From: Symsagittifera roscoffensis
Taxonomy: Eukaryota > Xenacoelomorpha > Acoela > Convolutidae
Direction of reading: 5' to 3'
DNA length: 64,000 nt
Assembly: GCF_963678635.1 (NCBI RefSeq)
Contig: NC_087062.1
Span: 15,055,789-15,119,788, forward strand
Shown here: positions 31,657 to 41,314 of the stretch, one piece after another
Numbering within the stretch: position 1 is the stretch's first letter
Layout of the letters: every line of letters starts with the position of its first letter
The notes under the pieces: model-generated
Seen by the model: only the letters and a program-made list of their open reading frames with translations
Told to the model about the DNA's origin: nothing
Databases searched by the model: none
Position numbers and translations under genes: made by a program

Positions 31657-32397
31657 GGACAACTGCAGTGTAAACGCGAAGGCTCCATCGAAACTTACCC
31701 CAAGTTCTGGAACCTAAATCCCCTGACGGCGAGTGGACAAGAGGTCTTGAGAATTCCCGCATGGAAGAAGAGCTTCGAGTTGGTGAAGAGGGAGCTAGAG
31801 GCAATACTGGAGAAGGAAGTCTTGCCAACAACCATTCCAGAGTTCCCAACGGTAAGGAGAATGACCCTGGGAATGAACAGTTCCCTGGTGGTCCCATCCC
31901 TGTTCGCGAGAGCAGCGGCGGAAGAGCAGCAGAGGGAATTCACCGATGGCTGACATCCCCTATTCATCGGCTACACTGCAGCGGTCTATTTTCACACCTG
32001 TGACATAAAAATAAACTCCTGGACGACCCAAGCGAAGAAGATGAGAGGCTCATTGCCCCCAAAATTCGAGATACGAGAGGTCTTCAGAAAGCTTGAGCGG
32101 GCGGGTTTGGAGAACATGTTGCCAGTGTGGGACGATGGCAGGATGATCGTGGAAGAAGGACACATTGCACTAAAGGACGAGATGAAGTTTGCCACGAGAA
32201 GATACCGGGCACCTTACGGACTGGAGCAGGTGGAGATGAGACAGGAGGGGAAGGAGCTGGATGCAGCAGGCCCGTTGTATGTGGCTCTGACGGAATACAA
32301 GAAACCAGATCCGACGACACCATCACCCCTGTCGGTGGGCACCCCTGGAGATAAAAGAAGCTGCCCTGTAGAAGATCGATTCAGGAGGATCCTTTAG
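31657..32397 (+). CDS. Large 3' ORF continued, unknown function
   Basis: The same frame 1 continues for about 245 codons with one further TGA at 31951-31953. Composition is charged, with PAWKKSFELVKRELEAILEKE and FEIREVFRKLERAGLENMLPVWDDG as landmarks and a helical, mostly soluble look. It ends at TAG 32395-32397. Because both sides of each stop read as continuous protein-like sequence in the same frame, I infer one ancestral ORF decayed by point mutations. No domain is recognised. Confidence 0.58.
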
Positions 32398-32427
32398 AGG
32401 AGACGAGTCGAATCAGGAGAAGAAAGC

Positions 32428-33123
32428 ATGGATGAGACTCTCAGCGAGGCAGGGGAGGATATGGAAGTGGGGAACACGCCCGAACCAAAACCTTCAGAGG
32501 AGGAATTCACCACTCAAGAGCTGTTGAAGGACCTGAGCGGAGAAAATTGGGCAGACACTCCCACACCACATCTGACCTCATCTCCCCGTAAAAATCTAGA
32601 ATTGCCACTGATGGGTGAGACTTCTAATATGGGATTGATACTCTTGAGCGCAGAAGAAAGGGAGAAGAATACCTTCGAGGGAAACAAGACCATGTTCCTA
32701 GGCACTCTGGAAGAGGACGCTTGGCGAGAATTCTTGAGCGAGTTCAATCGAGAAGTGGATGGCGAGATCACACTGGATGATTTCAAGGAAGAACTTTGGG
32801 ACACAGTGTTGAAGTTCGGAGAGCCTGTCCTGATGGGGACGGGTCTGGAGGAGAAAGCTAGAGGAGAACTGCTGAGCAAGATGGTCGAGTTGAGAAAGGC
32901 ATCACGGAAGACCAAAGAAGACGAATGTAAAGACAGCTCTACTCTGAAACAAAAAACTGTCAATAAAATAATTGAAAGTGTAAGGGGGGATAAGGTCGAA
33001 ACTATTAATCTAATTAAAAGTACTAATATCCTTAAGGCCCGAGCAGAGGGGAGGCAAGAGTTGGAAGGGTTGGATGGAGACAAAGAGGTCGAATCAGATG
33101 ATAACGGCAACGCCCCCAAGTAA
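32428..33123 (+). CDS. Acidic/charged hypothetical protein
   Basis: ATG 32428 opens 231 codons in the same frame 1 as the preceding segment, separated from it by one TAG and 30 bases. It could be a new ORF or a continuation. The N-terminal part is acidic (DETLSEAGEDMEVGN), the middle has a predicted-helix region with AWREFLSEFN and ARGELLSKMVELRKAS, and the end is lysine-rich. It ends at TAA 33121-33123 just after a C run (GCCCCCAAG), where the neighbouring frame 2 takes over, which suggests an indel in the run. No known domain. Confidence 0.58.
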   Translation: MDETLSEAGEDMEVGNTPEPKPSEEEFTTQELLKDLSGENWADTPTPHLTSSPRKNLELPLMGETSNMGLILLSAEEREKNTFEGNKTMFLGTLEEDAWREFLSEFNREVDGEITLDDFKEELWDTVLKFGEPVLMGTGLEEKARGELLSKMVELRKASRKTKEDECKDSSTLKQKTVNKIIESVRGDKVETINLIKSTNILKARAEGRQELEGLDGDKEVESDDNGNAPK

Positions 33124-33913
33124 AGACGTGAGGTCTCGCAAGAGGAAGAGAGAGGTAGAGAGATTGGGTAGTCCTTCGGCGGATGCGGTCTCCGAGAAAA
33201 ACCTGAGAGAGACGGCGCCCATGGTTCTGGCGCGATGCAAGACTGCGGCCTACAAGAGTAGTGCTGAGCCCAGGAAACTGCTCGAAATGGAAATGGAAAT
33301 GGAGGTTTCCACCAACTCGACATCTGAAGAAGACTTCAGGCCCCAGAAGACCAAAATGAAGCGAGGTTCAACGAGCAGACAGACATGGGAAGTGGATGTT
33401 GGAAAAAATTGGGTCTCAAAGGAGCACCAGGCCATTGGGAAGCAAGTAACGAGCGATCCTCTTGAGAGGAATAAAACGAAGAACACCTCCCAGCCATGGT
33501 GGGTGGCCCTCGAGACACTGAAGGAACTGGAAGACTGCCTAAAGAAGCTCGACAGTGGAGTGTCACGCAAGCGACGCAACTGGGCTACCCAGCAGAAGGC
33601 TGAGATTAACAAACTAGAATTGGGGAGCCAACTGAAGAGAACTTGGCAGAACTTGTTGACGGATCATTTTGAAGAAGCGATGAGGACATCCTCATCGGCA
33701 TCGCCGTTGATGGCGAATCACTTCATTAGAACCGCAGGACAACTGATGTTCGCGTGGAGCCTGGTGGAAATAGAGTTAGAGACACTGACTTCGTACGACA
33801 AGTTGAAATTGGGAGGCAAAAACCTAGAGGTGTATCAAGTACTGATGCAACACATTGCTAGGGATAATTCAGGCTTGAGTCTGGCAAGAGGAAAGATGCT
33901 ACCTGTTTCTTGA
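33074..33913 (+). CDS. Basic hypothetical protein
   Basis: Frame 2, 279 codons including an overlap of 50 bases with the preceding ORF; the part after about 33115 is probably the true coding portion. It opens with a basic patch (RSRKRKREVERLG), which is compatible with nuclear targeting or nucleic-acid binding, then a serine-rich region and a helical C-terminal half (WWVALETLKELEDCLKKL, LMFAWSLVEIELETL). It ends at TGA 33911-33913, and stops in all frames follow immediately, so this looks like a real ORF end. Function unrecognised. Confidence 0.58.
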   Translation: METKRSNQMITATPPSKDVRSRKRKREVERLGSPSADAVSEKNLRETAPMVLARCKTAAYKSSAEPRKLLEMEMEMEVSTNSTSEEDFRPQKTKMKRGSTSRQTWEVDVGKNWVSKEHQAIGKQVTSDPLERNKTKNTSQPWWVALETLKELEDCLKKLDSGVSRKRRNWATQQKAEINKLELGSQLKRTWQNLLTDHFEEAMRTSSSASPLMANHFIRTAGQLMFAWSLVEIELETLTSYDKLKLGGKNLEVYQVLMQHIARDNSGLSLARGKMLPVS

Positions 33914-33921
33914 GGTGAATA

Positions 33922-34290
33922 ATGTCGATGATGACTGATAGTACCATCCTAGCATGTCACCAAAGAGCGATCGGAAGTAAGACAGTGGACAGGAGAGTCT
34001 CAGCAGTCATCTTGAACGTATACCAGAGTACTGGGATAGAAAAGGAGGATGGTGCCAGACAATCTCTAGAGAGCCACAGAAAGCTAGACGAGATACGGAG
34101 ATTTTACAACAAGAAGTTCGAGGAGGACTTGGCCTCGTCAGGGGAGTACTCGAGGCCCAATAAGAAGGGAGAATATCAGTACGTGTCTGGAGTGATGGGG
34201 ATGGCGTACAATCCCTTCTTGGACTCAGAGGCTGGAGACGCTCACAGGAACTACGAGGTAGTGGAGCTACTGAAGTTCTGGACAGAGTAA
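33922..34290 (+). CDS. Hypothetical protein, 122 residues
   Basis: ATG 33922 lies nine bases after the previous stop and opens a 122-codon frame with no recognised domain. Landmarks are DEIRRFYNKKFEEDL and YQYVSGVMGMAYNPFLD. It ends at TAA 34288-34290. A second TAA is close behind in the same frame before the next open stretch begins, so it may be a small separate gene or a decayed N-terminal part of the following protein. Confidence 0.55.
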   Translation: MSMMTDSTILACHQRAIGSKTVDRRVSAVILNVYQSTGIEKEDGARQSLESHRKLDEIRRFYNKKFEEDLASSGEYSRPNKKGEYQYVSGVMGMAYNPFLDSEAGDAHRNYEVVELLKFWTE

Positions 34291-34308
34291 ATAGTGTAAA
34301 TAGACACA

Positions 34309-34944
34309 GTGGAGAGAGAGAGACGGAGCTTGGGCTTGATTCTCGAGAAAACGCCAGAGGTGATAAGCGTACCGCGCTCAAGTAAAAGAGTTGAACTGAA
34401 GATGGGTAATGGGAATGGCATGTTAATCACGAATCTGGGAGTGGTGTGGAAATTGCTAAGGCCCTCCTGGTGCCCAAATCCCCACGCGAGCCTGGTCGAG
34501 GAAGTCACGGAGCGAGTGAGGTTAGCACCGACGGAAGATGAAGATCTAGCAACGTTGGGTATAGTGCACAAACTGATCTTACCTCAGGTGAAGGAGTCAG
34601 GCGAAAAGACGAATAAGCTAGGGTCGGCAAGGAAGATGGAGCCGGGTAGTTGCCTTGATTTGACGTGTGGGAGTGGAGAGTACACCTGTGACGGACGGTC
34701 ATGCGCTAGGATACAATCCTTTCAAAAAGAAGATTTATTCACTTGGTTTGAAGACATCACGGAGAGGGAGAAGAGTGAGGTACAGATAGTGGCTGAGTGT
34801 TACGCGAGTACCACTGTGAACATAGCAACAGCTCTGGGATTTTTCTCAAGGATGTGCAGTCTGCAGTCATTAGAGAGGCTAGAGTCTGAACACCACTTGG
34901 TGACCGCGTTGAGTGTGGAGTCAGGCCCGGGGTGTTGCAGGTAA
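34309..34944 (+). CDS. N-terminal part of the last 3' ORF
   Basis: About 210 codons in frame 1, with no good ATG at the beginning (the first internal one is near 34402). It contains several cysteines in a short interval (SCLDLTCGSGEYTCDGRSC, about 34650-34708), possibly a metal site though not a known motif. Near the end, the words ECYASTTV and HHLVTAL resemble the short peptide encoded at the end of the array spacer module. The frame closes at 34944, but the sense sequence passes to frame 3 within a G run (CCGGGG) near 34930, a likely single-base indel. Confidence 0.58.
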   Translation: MERERRSLGLILEKTPEVISVPRSSKRVELKMGNGNGMLITNLGVVWKLLRPSWCPNPHASLVEEVTERVRLAPTEDEDLATLGIVHKLILPQVKESGEKTNKLGSARKMEPGSCLDLTCGSGEYTCDGRSCARIQSFQKEDLFTWFEDITEREKSEVQIVAECYASTTVNIATALGFFSRMCSLQSLERLESEHHLVTALSVESGPGCCR

Positions 34945-36269
34945 CCCAGAAACACATCAAGAGCTGGAAGGTTGGACTTGAAGCGGAAATGGAATTTCCC
35001 ATGAGCGAAGCCTATGGTCTGCCTCTAAATGCGAAGTCCTTAGTGGGGTCAGTGATGGCCAACCTATGTGGCAGCCACTATCCATTGCACGTGGCGATGG
35101 TGGAGGTATCCAGCCAAAGGGTATTGATAGACAAGGCCTTCTCAGTGCCCAAGTGCGTAAGACTGGCTCGGATATCGCATTACTCACACAGGCTGTTGAG
35201 GAAAATCCGAGGGACAGTGCCGAAAGAACAGAGGGATGGCTTGAGTGAAATCTGGGGGGAAGAACTTTTGGGTTTGGAAAGTGAAAACACAAGTGACCAC
35301 GAGAGACAAAACGTGATCGGAAAACCTATGGGTGGTGCTCCAAACATGGATGAGAATGATACGATACACGAGAAGATGATGGAGCTCGCACCACTCCTGG
35401 AAGCCTCGGGAGAGCGCAATCTTAGGAGCATTGACCTCACACATGGGGAATGTCCATGAGACTTTCTGGCAAAAACAGTGTGGTACCCGGATCACGCGAA
35501 TCTCTGCCTGATCTGGGATGTGGAAGAAATCAGGTCGTTAGGACTGCCCGATCATCAGCAGAAGGTGACGTTCTTGGTGGTGAGCACGATGCTGGCTCTA
35601 AGATGGATTGAAGAAAATGTAACGACGTATCGGGAAACGAAGACGCCAACGGCGGAGTCCATATACGCGATAGATTACAGTAGGAGGCTTGAGTTGTTTG
35701 AGACTGCATGCAAGGTATTGGCCATACCAATGGAAGTCAGACACATATGGAGCCGCTTGAGGTTCTTTCCTTGGTTTCGAGCGACGTTGACGTCCTGGTT
35801 ATAGACGGTAACGAAGGATCATATGAGGAAATATCAAAAGGAATATCGACAGTTCCAGGCCGAGATAGGACCGGAGGCCTTCAAGAGACCTCTGCTGACC
35901 CATCGAAATGCGATCACGACGGGATGGAAAATATTTGGTAGAGTGTCCAGAAACAACACCAAGGCGAGGGAATCGATACTAGAGGAAGACTTGGCGAAGA
36001 GCGTGAGCCTGAGTCTTCACAATTCCTTCTGTTTGAACCGAGAGTCGAAGGTGAAGAGTTTGCTCAATCAAGTAAAGAGATTGCAGGAGCAAAGGGAATG
36101 GATGGGATCCTATGAACAGCTGAAGGCTTGGGAGGAGATCGTGATTAGCTCCGATGATGAAGAAGCACTGTTGAAACAGTTTGCGTGTCAAATACGTCTG
36201 AATCTAGTACCTCGAAGGCAAAGAACGCGAGATGAGCAGGTGGCTCAAAGGGAATTTCTAGAGTTTTGA
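34932..36269 (+). CDS. Last 3' ORF, conserved in a decayed relative
   Basis: Frame 3, about 445 codons with in-frame TGA at 35457-35459 and TAG at 35802-35804. It ends at TGA 36267-36269. No known domain is seen and no membrane segment or signal peptide. Its reality is supported by the minus-strand fragment at 1-755, which encodes the same blocks in the same order (DENDTIHEKMME, a VEEIRSLGLPD region, PWFRATLTSWL, RNAITTGW) at clearly lower identity. That shows descent from a shared protein and not chance openness. The C-terminal part is helical and charged (LLNQVKRLQEQREWMGSYEQLKAWEE). Confidence 0.72.
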
Positions 36270-36673
36270 GTCTTGAGAGGGAAGGGGGCTCGAGGGTGAA
36301 CTCGGATGAAATCTGGGTTCACCAAAAAGAAATTTTAACAAATGAGATATTGTTATTAATTTGTTATATCTATTATAAAAGTCAAAATGCTGCATGACAA
36401 TTTCCTGATTGAATAGGGCAAAAGAAAATTTAAATTAATAGCTTAAAAAGCAAAAATCCACAGGTGCAGGTGTGTGCAGATTTTGATTGCTGTTTAGCGA
36501 TAGTGTGAAAATTTTACATGGTTGTGAATTTTGGGGTGTAGATAAACTTAAGTCTGCTGCAAACTTCTGTAAATGACTACTGGCACTGTATCTTGAGTAA
36601 CACTCGGGTTCATGGGGATTCACTGACAGACGGCAGCACGCGATGAGGACATCGATCTTGAGTCCGGGGAGTA
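36270..36673. other. 3' untranslated region with candidate polypurine tract
   Basis: About 400 AT-rich bases without coding sequence between the last ORF and the right LTR. The last bases, CCGGGGAGTA ending at 36673, are purine-rich and directly abut the LTR, which is where plus-strand priming would occur. The tract is short, so this is a weak call. Confidence 0.5.
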
Positions 36674-37553
36674 TGTGCCAGTCGGTCATATCTGGAAGTT
36701 TGACCTTGAGGAACACGAAAATACGTGGTTTTGGAATGGAAATTTATTTTTCAAAAATTCGAATGGAGCCTGTCATGCTCAGTTTTCTCGCGACAACTGA
36801 AAACATAAAATACAAAATCAGAACGACCGAATTGAAAATTGCGGGAAAGTGACAGAAAAACAGCGGGAAATTGCTATTCGCAATTTTCAAGATAATAATA
36901 AAAACCACGAGAGTAGAGCTGTCCTATCTTGATATAGGAGACAGTGATTACAAAAGAAGATCGGAATCTAGCTGAACCAGAGTGAGCGTTCGGTGGAAAG
37001 GTGGACAACCGAAGTGTCCCAATGGTCCAGAACCAAAACTCCATTCTTGAGATAAAACTGGTTCGATTAGAACTTATTGAATCAAACTTAATCCCCGATC
37101 ATTCTCAAGTTGCTTACTAATTTAGTTACCTCTAGTTCTCGAGTGTGCTGCTATGTAAGTACCTAATTTAATTTTCCCGAGTGTGTTTTATGATTGTTAT
37201 GTTGAGGTAAGGCGAGTTTTAGGTTGATCCATCTGAAATGGATCAAAGTTCCACTGTCTAATAAAAAGTAACTTAACGGATTGTTCCGACCCTGTTTTTA
37301 ACGGTGCTCGTGTATTTTGGGTATCTCGAGACCTAAGTATGGGGACCTTCTTATTTTCTAGAGTGGGGGGATATTTTGGTAGTGGCCTTTAAGCTGTAAC
37401 GGGTTCTAGTCTCATGTCGCAAGCGAACCGAATTGGCTCCGACCGTTTTGAGGTAGAAAAACACAAGAGATAGTGTCCCTGACTCTTGAGCCAATGGTTT
37501 TAGGGCCTATTTTTCTTAAGCTTCATATGTGACCGAAGTAGGCGAATGTTACA
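36674..37553 (+). repeat. Right LTR
   Basis: Aligns over its full length with 2567-3447. The AATAAA corresponding to the left-LTR signal is at 37260-37265. It ends TGTTACA, followed by AGC, the same trinucleotide that precedes the left LTR. Confidence 0.92.
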
Positions 37554-37801
37554 AGCGAAAAATTGTTAAGTATAAATATCTTGTAAATGACGGATATCTT
37601 TTTCAACCGCTAGCTTTTGAAATTCAGGGCGCGGCCGGCCCCAGCGCAGAAATTTTTTTGAGCAAGCTTTGTAAGAACCTAAGCATAAGCACTGAGGAAC
37701 CCAGAACAGGCAGCTTGCGAACAATACAGATTGCGAACGCCGCTTGCGTACTCGGAACAATAAATGACAAAATATTTTTCGACGAAATTTTTTATTTGTA
37801 A
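37554..37801 (+). pseudogene. C-terminal region of the RT-type protein, right half
   Basis: Directly after the right LTR the interrupted reading frame resumes: KRKIVKYKYL, FQPLAFEIQGAAGPSAEIF and IANAACVLGT are the standard end of the same RT-associated family whose preceding part ends at 2566 with AAAEAEE. Counting the duplicated AGC once leaves the frame continuous across the empty site. It ends at TAA 37799-37801. This half confirms the element boundaries independently of the LTRs. Confidence 0.82.
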
Positions 37802-40463
37802 CACTTGTATATTATATTTTCTCGTGTTGAAATGCGTGTTCTTATTGAAGAAACGTAACCCGTATCGATTTTAATTGAAAGGGACTTAAACACTTGTCAT
37901 CTTCTTTTATCATTATCACTTCCATATCTAGAAAATTCCAAGGATTTTGACTGGAATACGTGATGAAGGGACTCCTAACTGTAACCTCGGTTTCTATGAT
38001 ACTTATGACCTTCTGATTACCCCATAAAATGCAAGAAAACAGTTCCACAATACGACAGCGATCTTGTGACAAGGAGAAACTTTTGGGCAAAAAGGTACAG
38101 AAACCCACGAGGACTTAAATCCGATACGTTAGAAAGATACAATTCTTTAGCCTTAATAAAGCAAATTTGTCGTTATGCAGTTTTTTAGATTTTGAGCATC
38201 CAGAAATTAGACGACAAGGTTGCAATTTTCTTAGATGCGTTTCATGCGTGAACACTCTTTAAAAAACTGCTTGTTTTTATTGACCCGAAAATCACTTCAA
38301 GTCAATTGAAATTGTCTGATAAATCGATCATACATTGTACTATTAATATCGGGGTAGGAAAATCCGCGAGCAAATACAGTTTTGAAGCAATGTGTTAGTG
38401 TTATGAGGTTACGCCAAAGGAATGCCGAGAATTAATTGACTCAGCTTTGGATGTTTTTTTTAACAAAAGACTTGCTTTAGTTTTAAAGTTCACTTGCTTT
38501 ACTTGCTCGAAGTTAGACTATAATTCACAAAGTTGAAACGGTTTTTTTCGACCCTAGGACATCAAAAAATTTTAAAAATCATGTTCGGATTACTGCTGAA
38601 AGGGGGACTTGTTTGATTTGATATATCACTCGACTCATTCGGATGATTATTTGTAGTTGTGATAGAAGCCTGCTCGCTCATCTTTTTTGCTCGAAACTAG
38701 ACCAAAAACCAAAAAATTTTTATCCAAGTTTTTCTCGACACTGAGATAAAAGTTTCAAAAATTTTTAGTGTCTTCGAATCAAGAATGTGAAGGCTTTAAA
38801 GTGATGTTTTCACTCGACCCATTCCGATGGTTGTTTGTGGTACCAGTTTTTGCTTGAAACATTAAAACAAACTTAAAGACGCAAATGCAAAGAAGCTGTT
38901 TTTTTTTTTCAAAAGTCGGAATAAACAACTGTTCGTGTTTACAGAGTACAATTTTGGAATAAATCAGATTACCTTCATCGAAGAATTCCTCAGATGGCAT
39001 ATTGACTTACAGAAGAATAAAAATGAGTTTTTTCATCTTTGGTTAATGATGCAATTACTGTTAGAACCTATGGTAAGCTTCTATGGAACAAAACTGAATT
39101 CAACTCTTTTTTCTTTAAAGATAAATGCCTACGACAAAAATAACCTGTCTACTTGTAAAAGTTAATTTGAGTACCTTTCTTTTTTTGTGTGTTTTATTCA
39201 AACTGCAAATAACTATTATATTCTTTTACATCAAGGGATCAATACAGCTGTCCCGTATATCGTCAAAAACGGAGAAACACTTAAAAAAATTCGCAAAACT
39301 AAGAAAAAAGTTTATATTTTAGATTATTCATGGGCTAATGAAACGTAATAAGCTTTTTTGCTTTTGCAGATTAAAAGGTCCTTTTTTGTTCGGACCTTCG
39401 AAAAATTCCAATCAGTTGTGTATGCTTTGGTAATTTATTTATTCTGTCTTTTTTCTGGTTTTTTAAGTGGGAATTATTAAAACAAACATTGAAATTCCAG
39501 TTGGCGAGTTACGTTGATACAATTGAAACAATAACACGCAGTGGACAATTTTTGTGTAATGTCTGATTTATATTATAAAAATCGTACGTTTATTAGATGA
39601 ACGATTTTGCTTACAACATACTTTACTTTTAACCACCTGAAATTGGATTTTTTTAATTTGATCAGGAAAAAGATTTTTGTTTCTTATCTGAGTTATTGTA
39701 GTATTCGTAGAAAAAATATTGCTTACGTTTTTGAGTTGGAATTTTTTGAGTAACAGAATGCCTTTCCTAATAACGTTTTCATCCAGTTTTTTTTTACTGC
39801 AAAAGCATTTGATGCAGAATAGCTTCCCAGTTTGAAAATGATAAAAAACAAATTTTTTACTGCGAAAGCGTTTGATGCAGAACAGCTTCTTTGTTTGAAG
39901 ATGATGATAAATCGGATTGAAAACGGATTTTTGCTGAGACATAATTAGCACACAATGTTTTCATATTCTATAATGAAGAATGAACCTGAAAAGTAGTACG
40001 ACAATTTTGCTCTAGAGACCGCAGAAAAACCAAATTTGCGTTCATAAAAAAAACGTCCTCAAGTGCTATTAGAAAATTCTGGTCTACTATTGCAAAGATT
40101 CTCCCGAATAATGCAAATGACTGCAGACCACGGTATTTTTCGGGAGTAGCTGCTTAAAATATAATAAGTTTATTCTGAGTTATTTTTCAGTGAGTTGAAG
40201 CTTTGATATAGCTTTCAATTTCACTGCTGAATTCTTAGATGTTTGTTTTTTTTTCTCCGAGGAGTAAACAACATCACTTGCGTTTTGAATAATATCACAA
40301 TCTGAAGTGGTTTGCATGTCGTTAACATATAAGATAAAAAGGAGAGGATATAGAAGTACGTGATATTTCCTTGAAGTACACCTCTACTTGATAGAATCCA
40401 ATTGGATTCAGCATCTGCAATCACAATATTTGGATAGCTACTAGTTAGGTAGCTTTTTTTGAG
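37802..40463. other. AT-rich noncoding interval
   Basis: No gene recognised. Apart from the dispersed repeat at 38610-38940, I see only homopolymer-rich sequence and small chance open frames. Confidence 0.6.
38610..38940. repeat. Dispersed AT-rich repeat
   Basis: Resembles 905-1150 in the left flank (GCCTGCTCGCTC, TCACTCGACCCATTCCGATGG, CGCAAATGCAAAGA). The TCACTCGA...CATTC word occurs twice here. Diverged, with no coding content. Confidence 0.65.
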
Positions 40464-41092
40464 ATCAAGTAAAAACTTCTAAAAACATACAATTTGTTAT
40501 TTTTGTAAGTTAAATTTGATAGTCTATTGAATCATGAGCTTCCAACTCAATTTCATTTTGTTTCAGTCAAACAAAAAAAACCACATGGTTGAAATTTTTT
40601 TCCTGAAAAACCTTGAGTTGGAACAAAATTGTTTTAACGATTACGACATGCCTTTTTTTGAAATTGTCTTACTAAATTAAATACTTATAACATTACTGAT
40701 GTAATTGAAAACGGTTTGTAAACGAGTGGATTTTCTGGGCATCCATTTTAACGCAAAGGTTAAAGTTCGCGATTTTATAATGATCCGAAAATTTTTTTTG
40801 TTTTTACGCATTCATGGATGAAAGAATATTTGATTGCAGTTCTTCATATCTTCATAAATGGCATCTTTGTGTGCCGCAGCTGGGAAAAAAAGGACGCACG
40901 GGTTTCAATTTATTCAAAACATAAGAGTTTTTTGTTTTCAATTGATGTAACAAACCGGAAAAAGAAAAATTTTGCAGCTATACCTAGTTAAGGATTATAT
41001 GAACGTCAGGAAAAATCTTTTTGAACAAGTTCACTGAAATTTTGTGAGCATGTTCTCACTTTTAGGGTTCTCTACAAAATCTTTAGAAACTT

Positions 41093-41314
41093 CCTAAGAC
41101 ATTCTATTTTGGTTGGTTTTTTTGGTTGTTCCTCATTTCATTCTTAAGGTTTCGCTTAGAGTTCCCGAGCAATGCAGAGCCAATAATCTATTTTTGGTAA
41201 GACATTCTATTCCTAAGACATTCTATTTTGCTTGGTTTTTTTGTTGTTCCTTATTTCATTCCTAAGGTTTCGCTTAGACATCCCGAGCAATGCAGAGCCA
41301 ATAATCTACTTTTG
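41093..41314. repeat. Tandem pair of ~102-bp units
   Basis: Units at 41093-41194 and 41212-41314, each beginning CCTAAGACATTCTATTTT and ending CCGAGCAATGCAGAGCCAATAATCTA, with small differences. Present only in duplication copy 1. Confidence 0.85.

Larger units (their letters stand above)
2567..37553 (+). mobile_element. Giant Ty3/Gypsy-type LTR retrotransposon, about 35 kb
   Basis: Direct terminal repeats (2567-3447 and 36674-37553) begin TGTGCC and end TGTTACA, and AGC flanks both outer ends. Internal genes run in the order gag, protease, RT, RNase H, integrase, which is the Ty3/Gypsy order, followed by about 10.6 kb of extra ORFs. The element interrupts an older reading frame that is restored when it is removed with one AGC. 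Much of the length (about 14 kb) is a secondary array of gag fragments; without it the element would still be about 21 kb. GC content is clearly above that of both flanks. Frameshifts and stops in every long gene make this copy non-autonomous. Ogre in plants and Burro in planarians are known giant Gypsy-type precedents, but I cannot assign this one to a named family. Confidence 0.9.

Noticed and set aside
25674-36269. Envelope gene making this an endogenous retrovirus-like element
   Set aside because: No signal peptide, no convincing transmembrane anchor, and no fusion-protein pattern in any of the 3' ORFs.
2567-37553. Maverick/Polinton-type giant transposon
   Set aside because: The termini are direct LTRs with TG...CA ends, and the core is gag-pol with RT. 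No DNA polymerase B, ATPase or capsid genes are seen.
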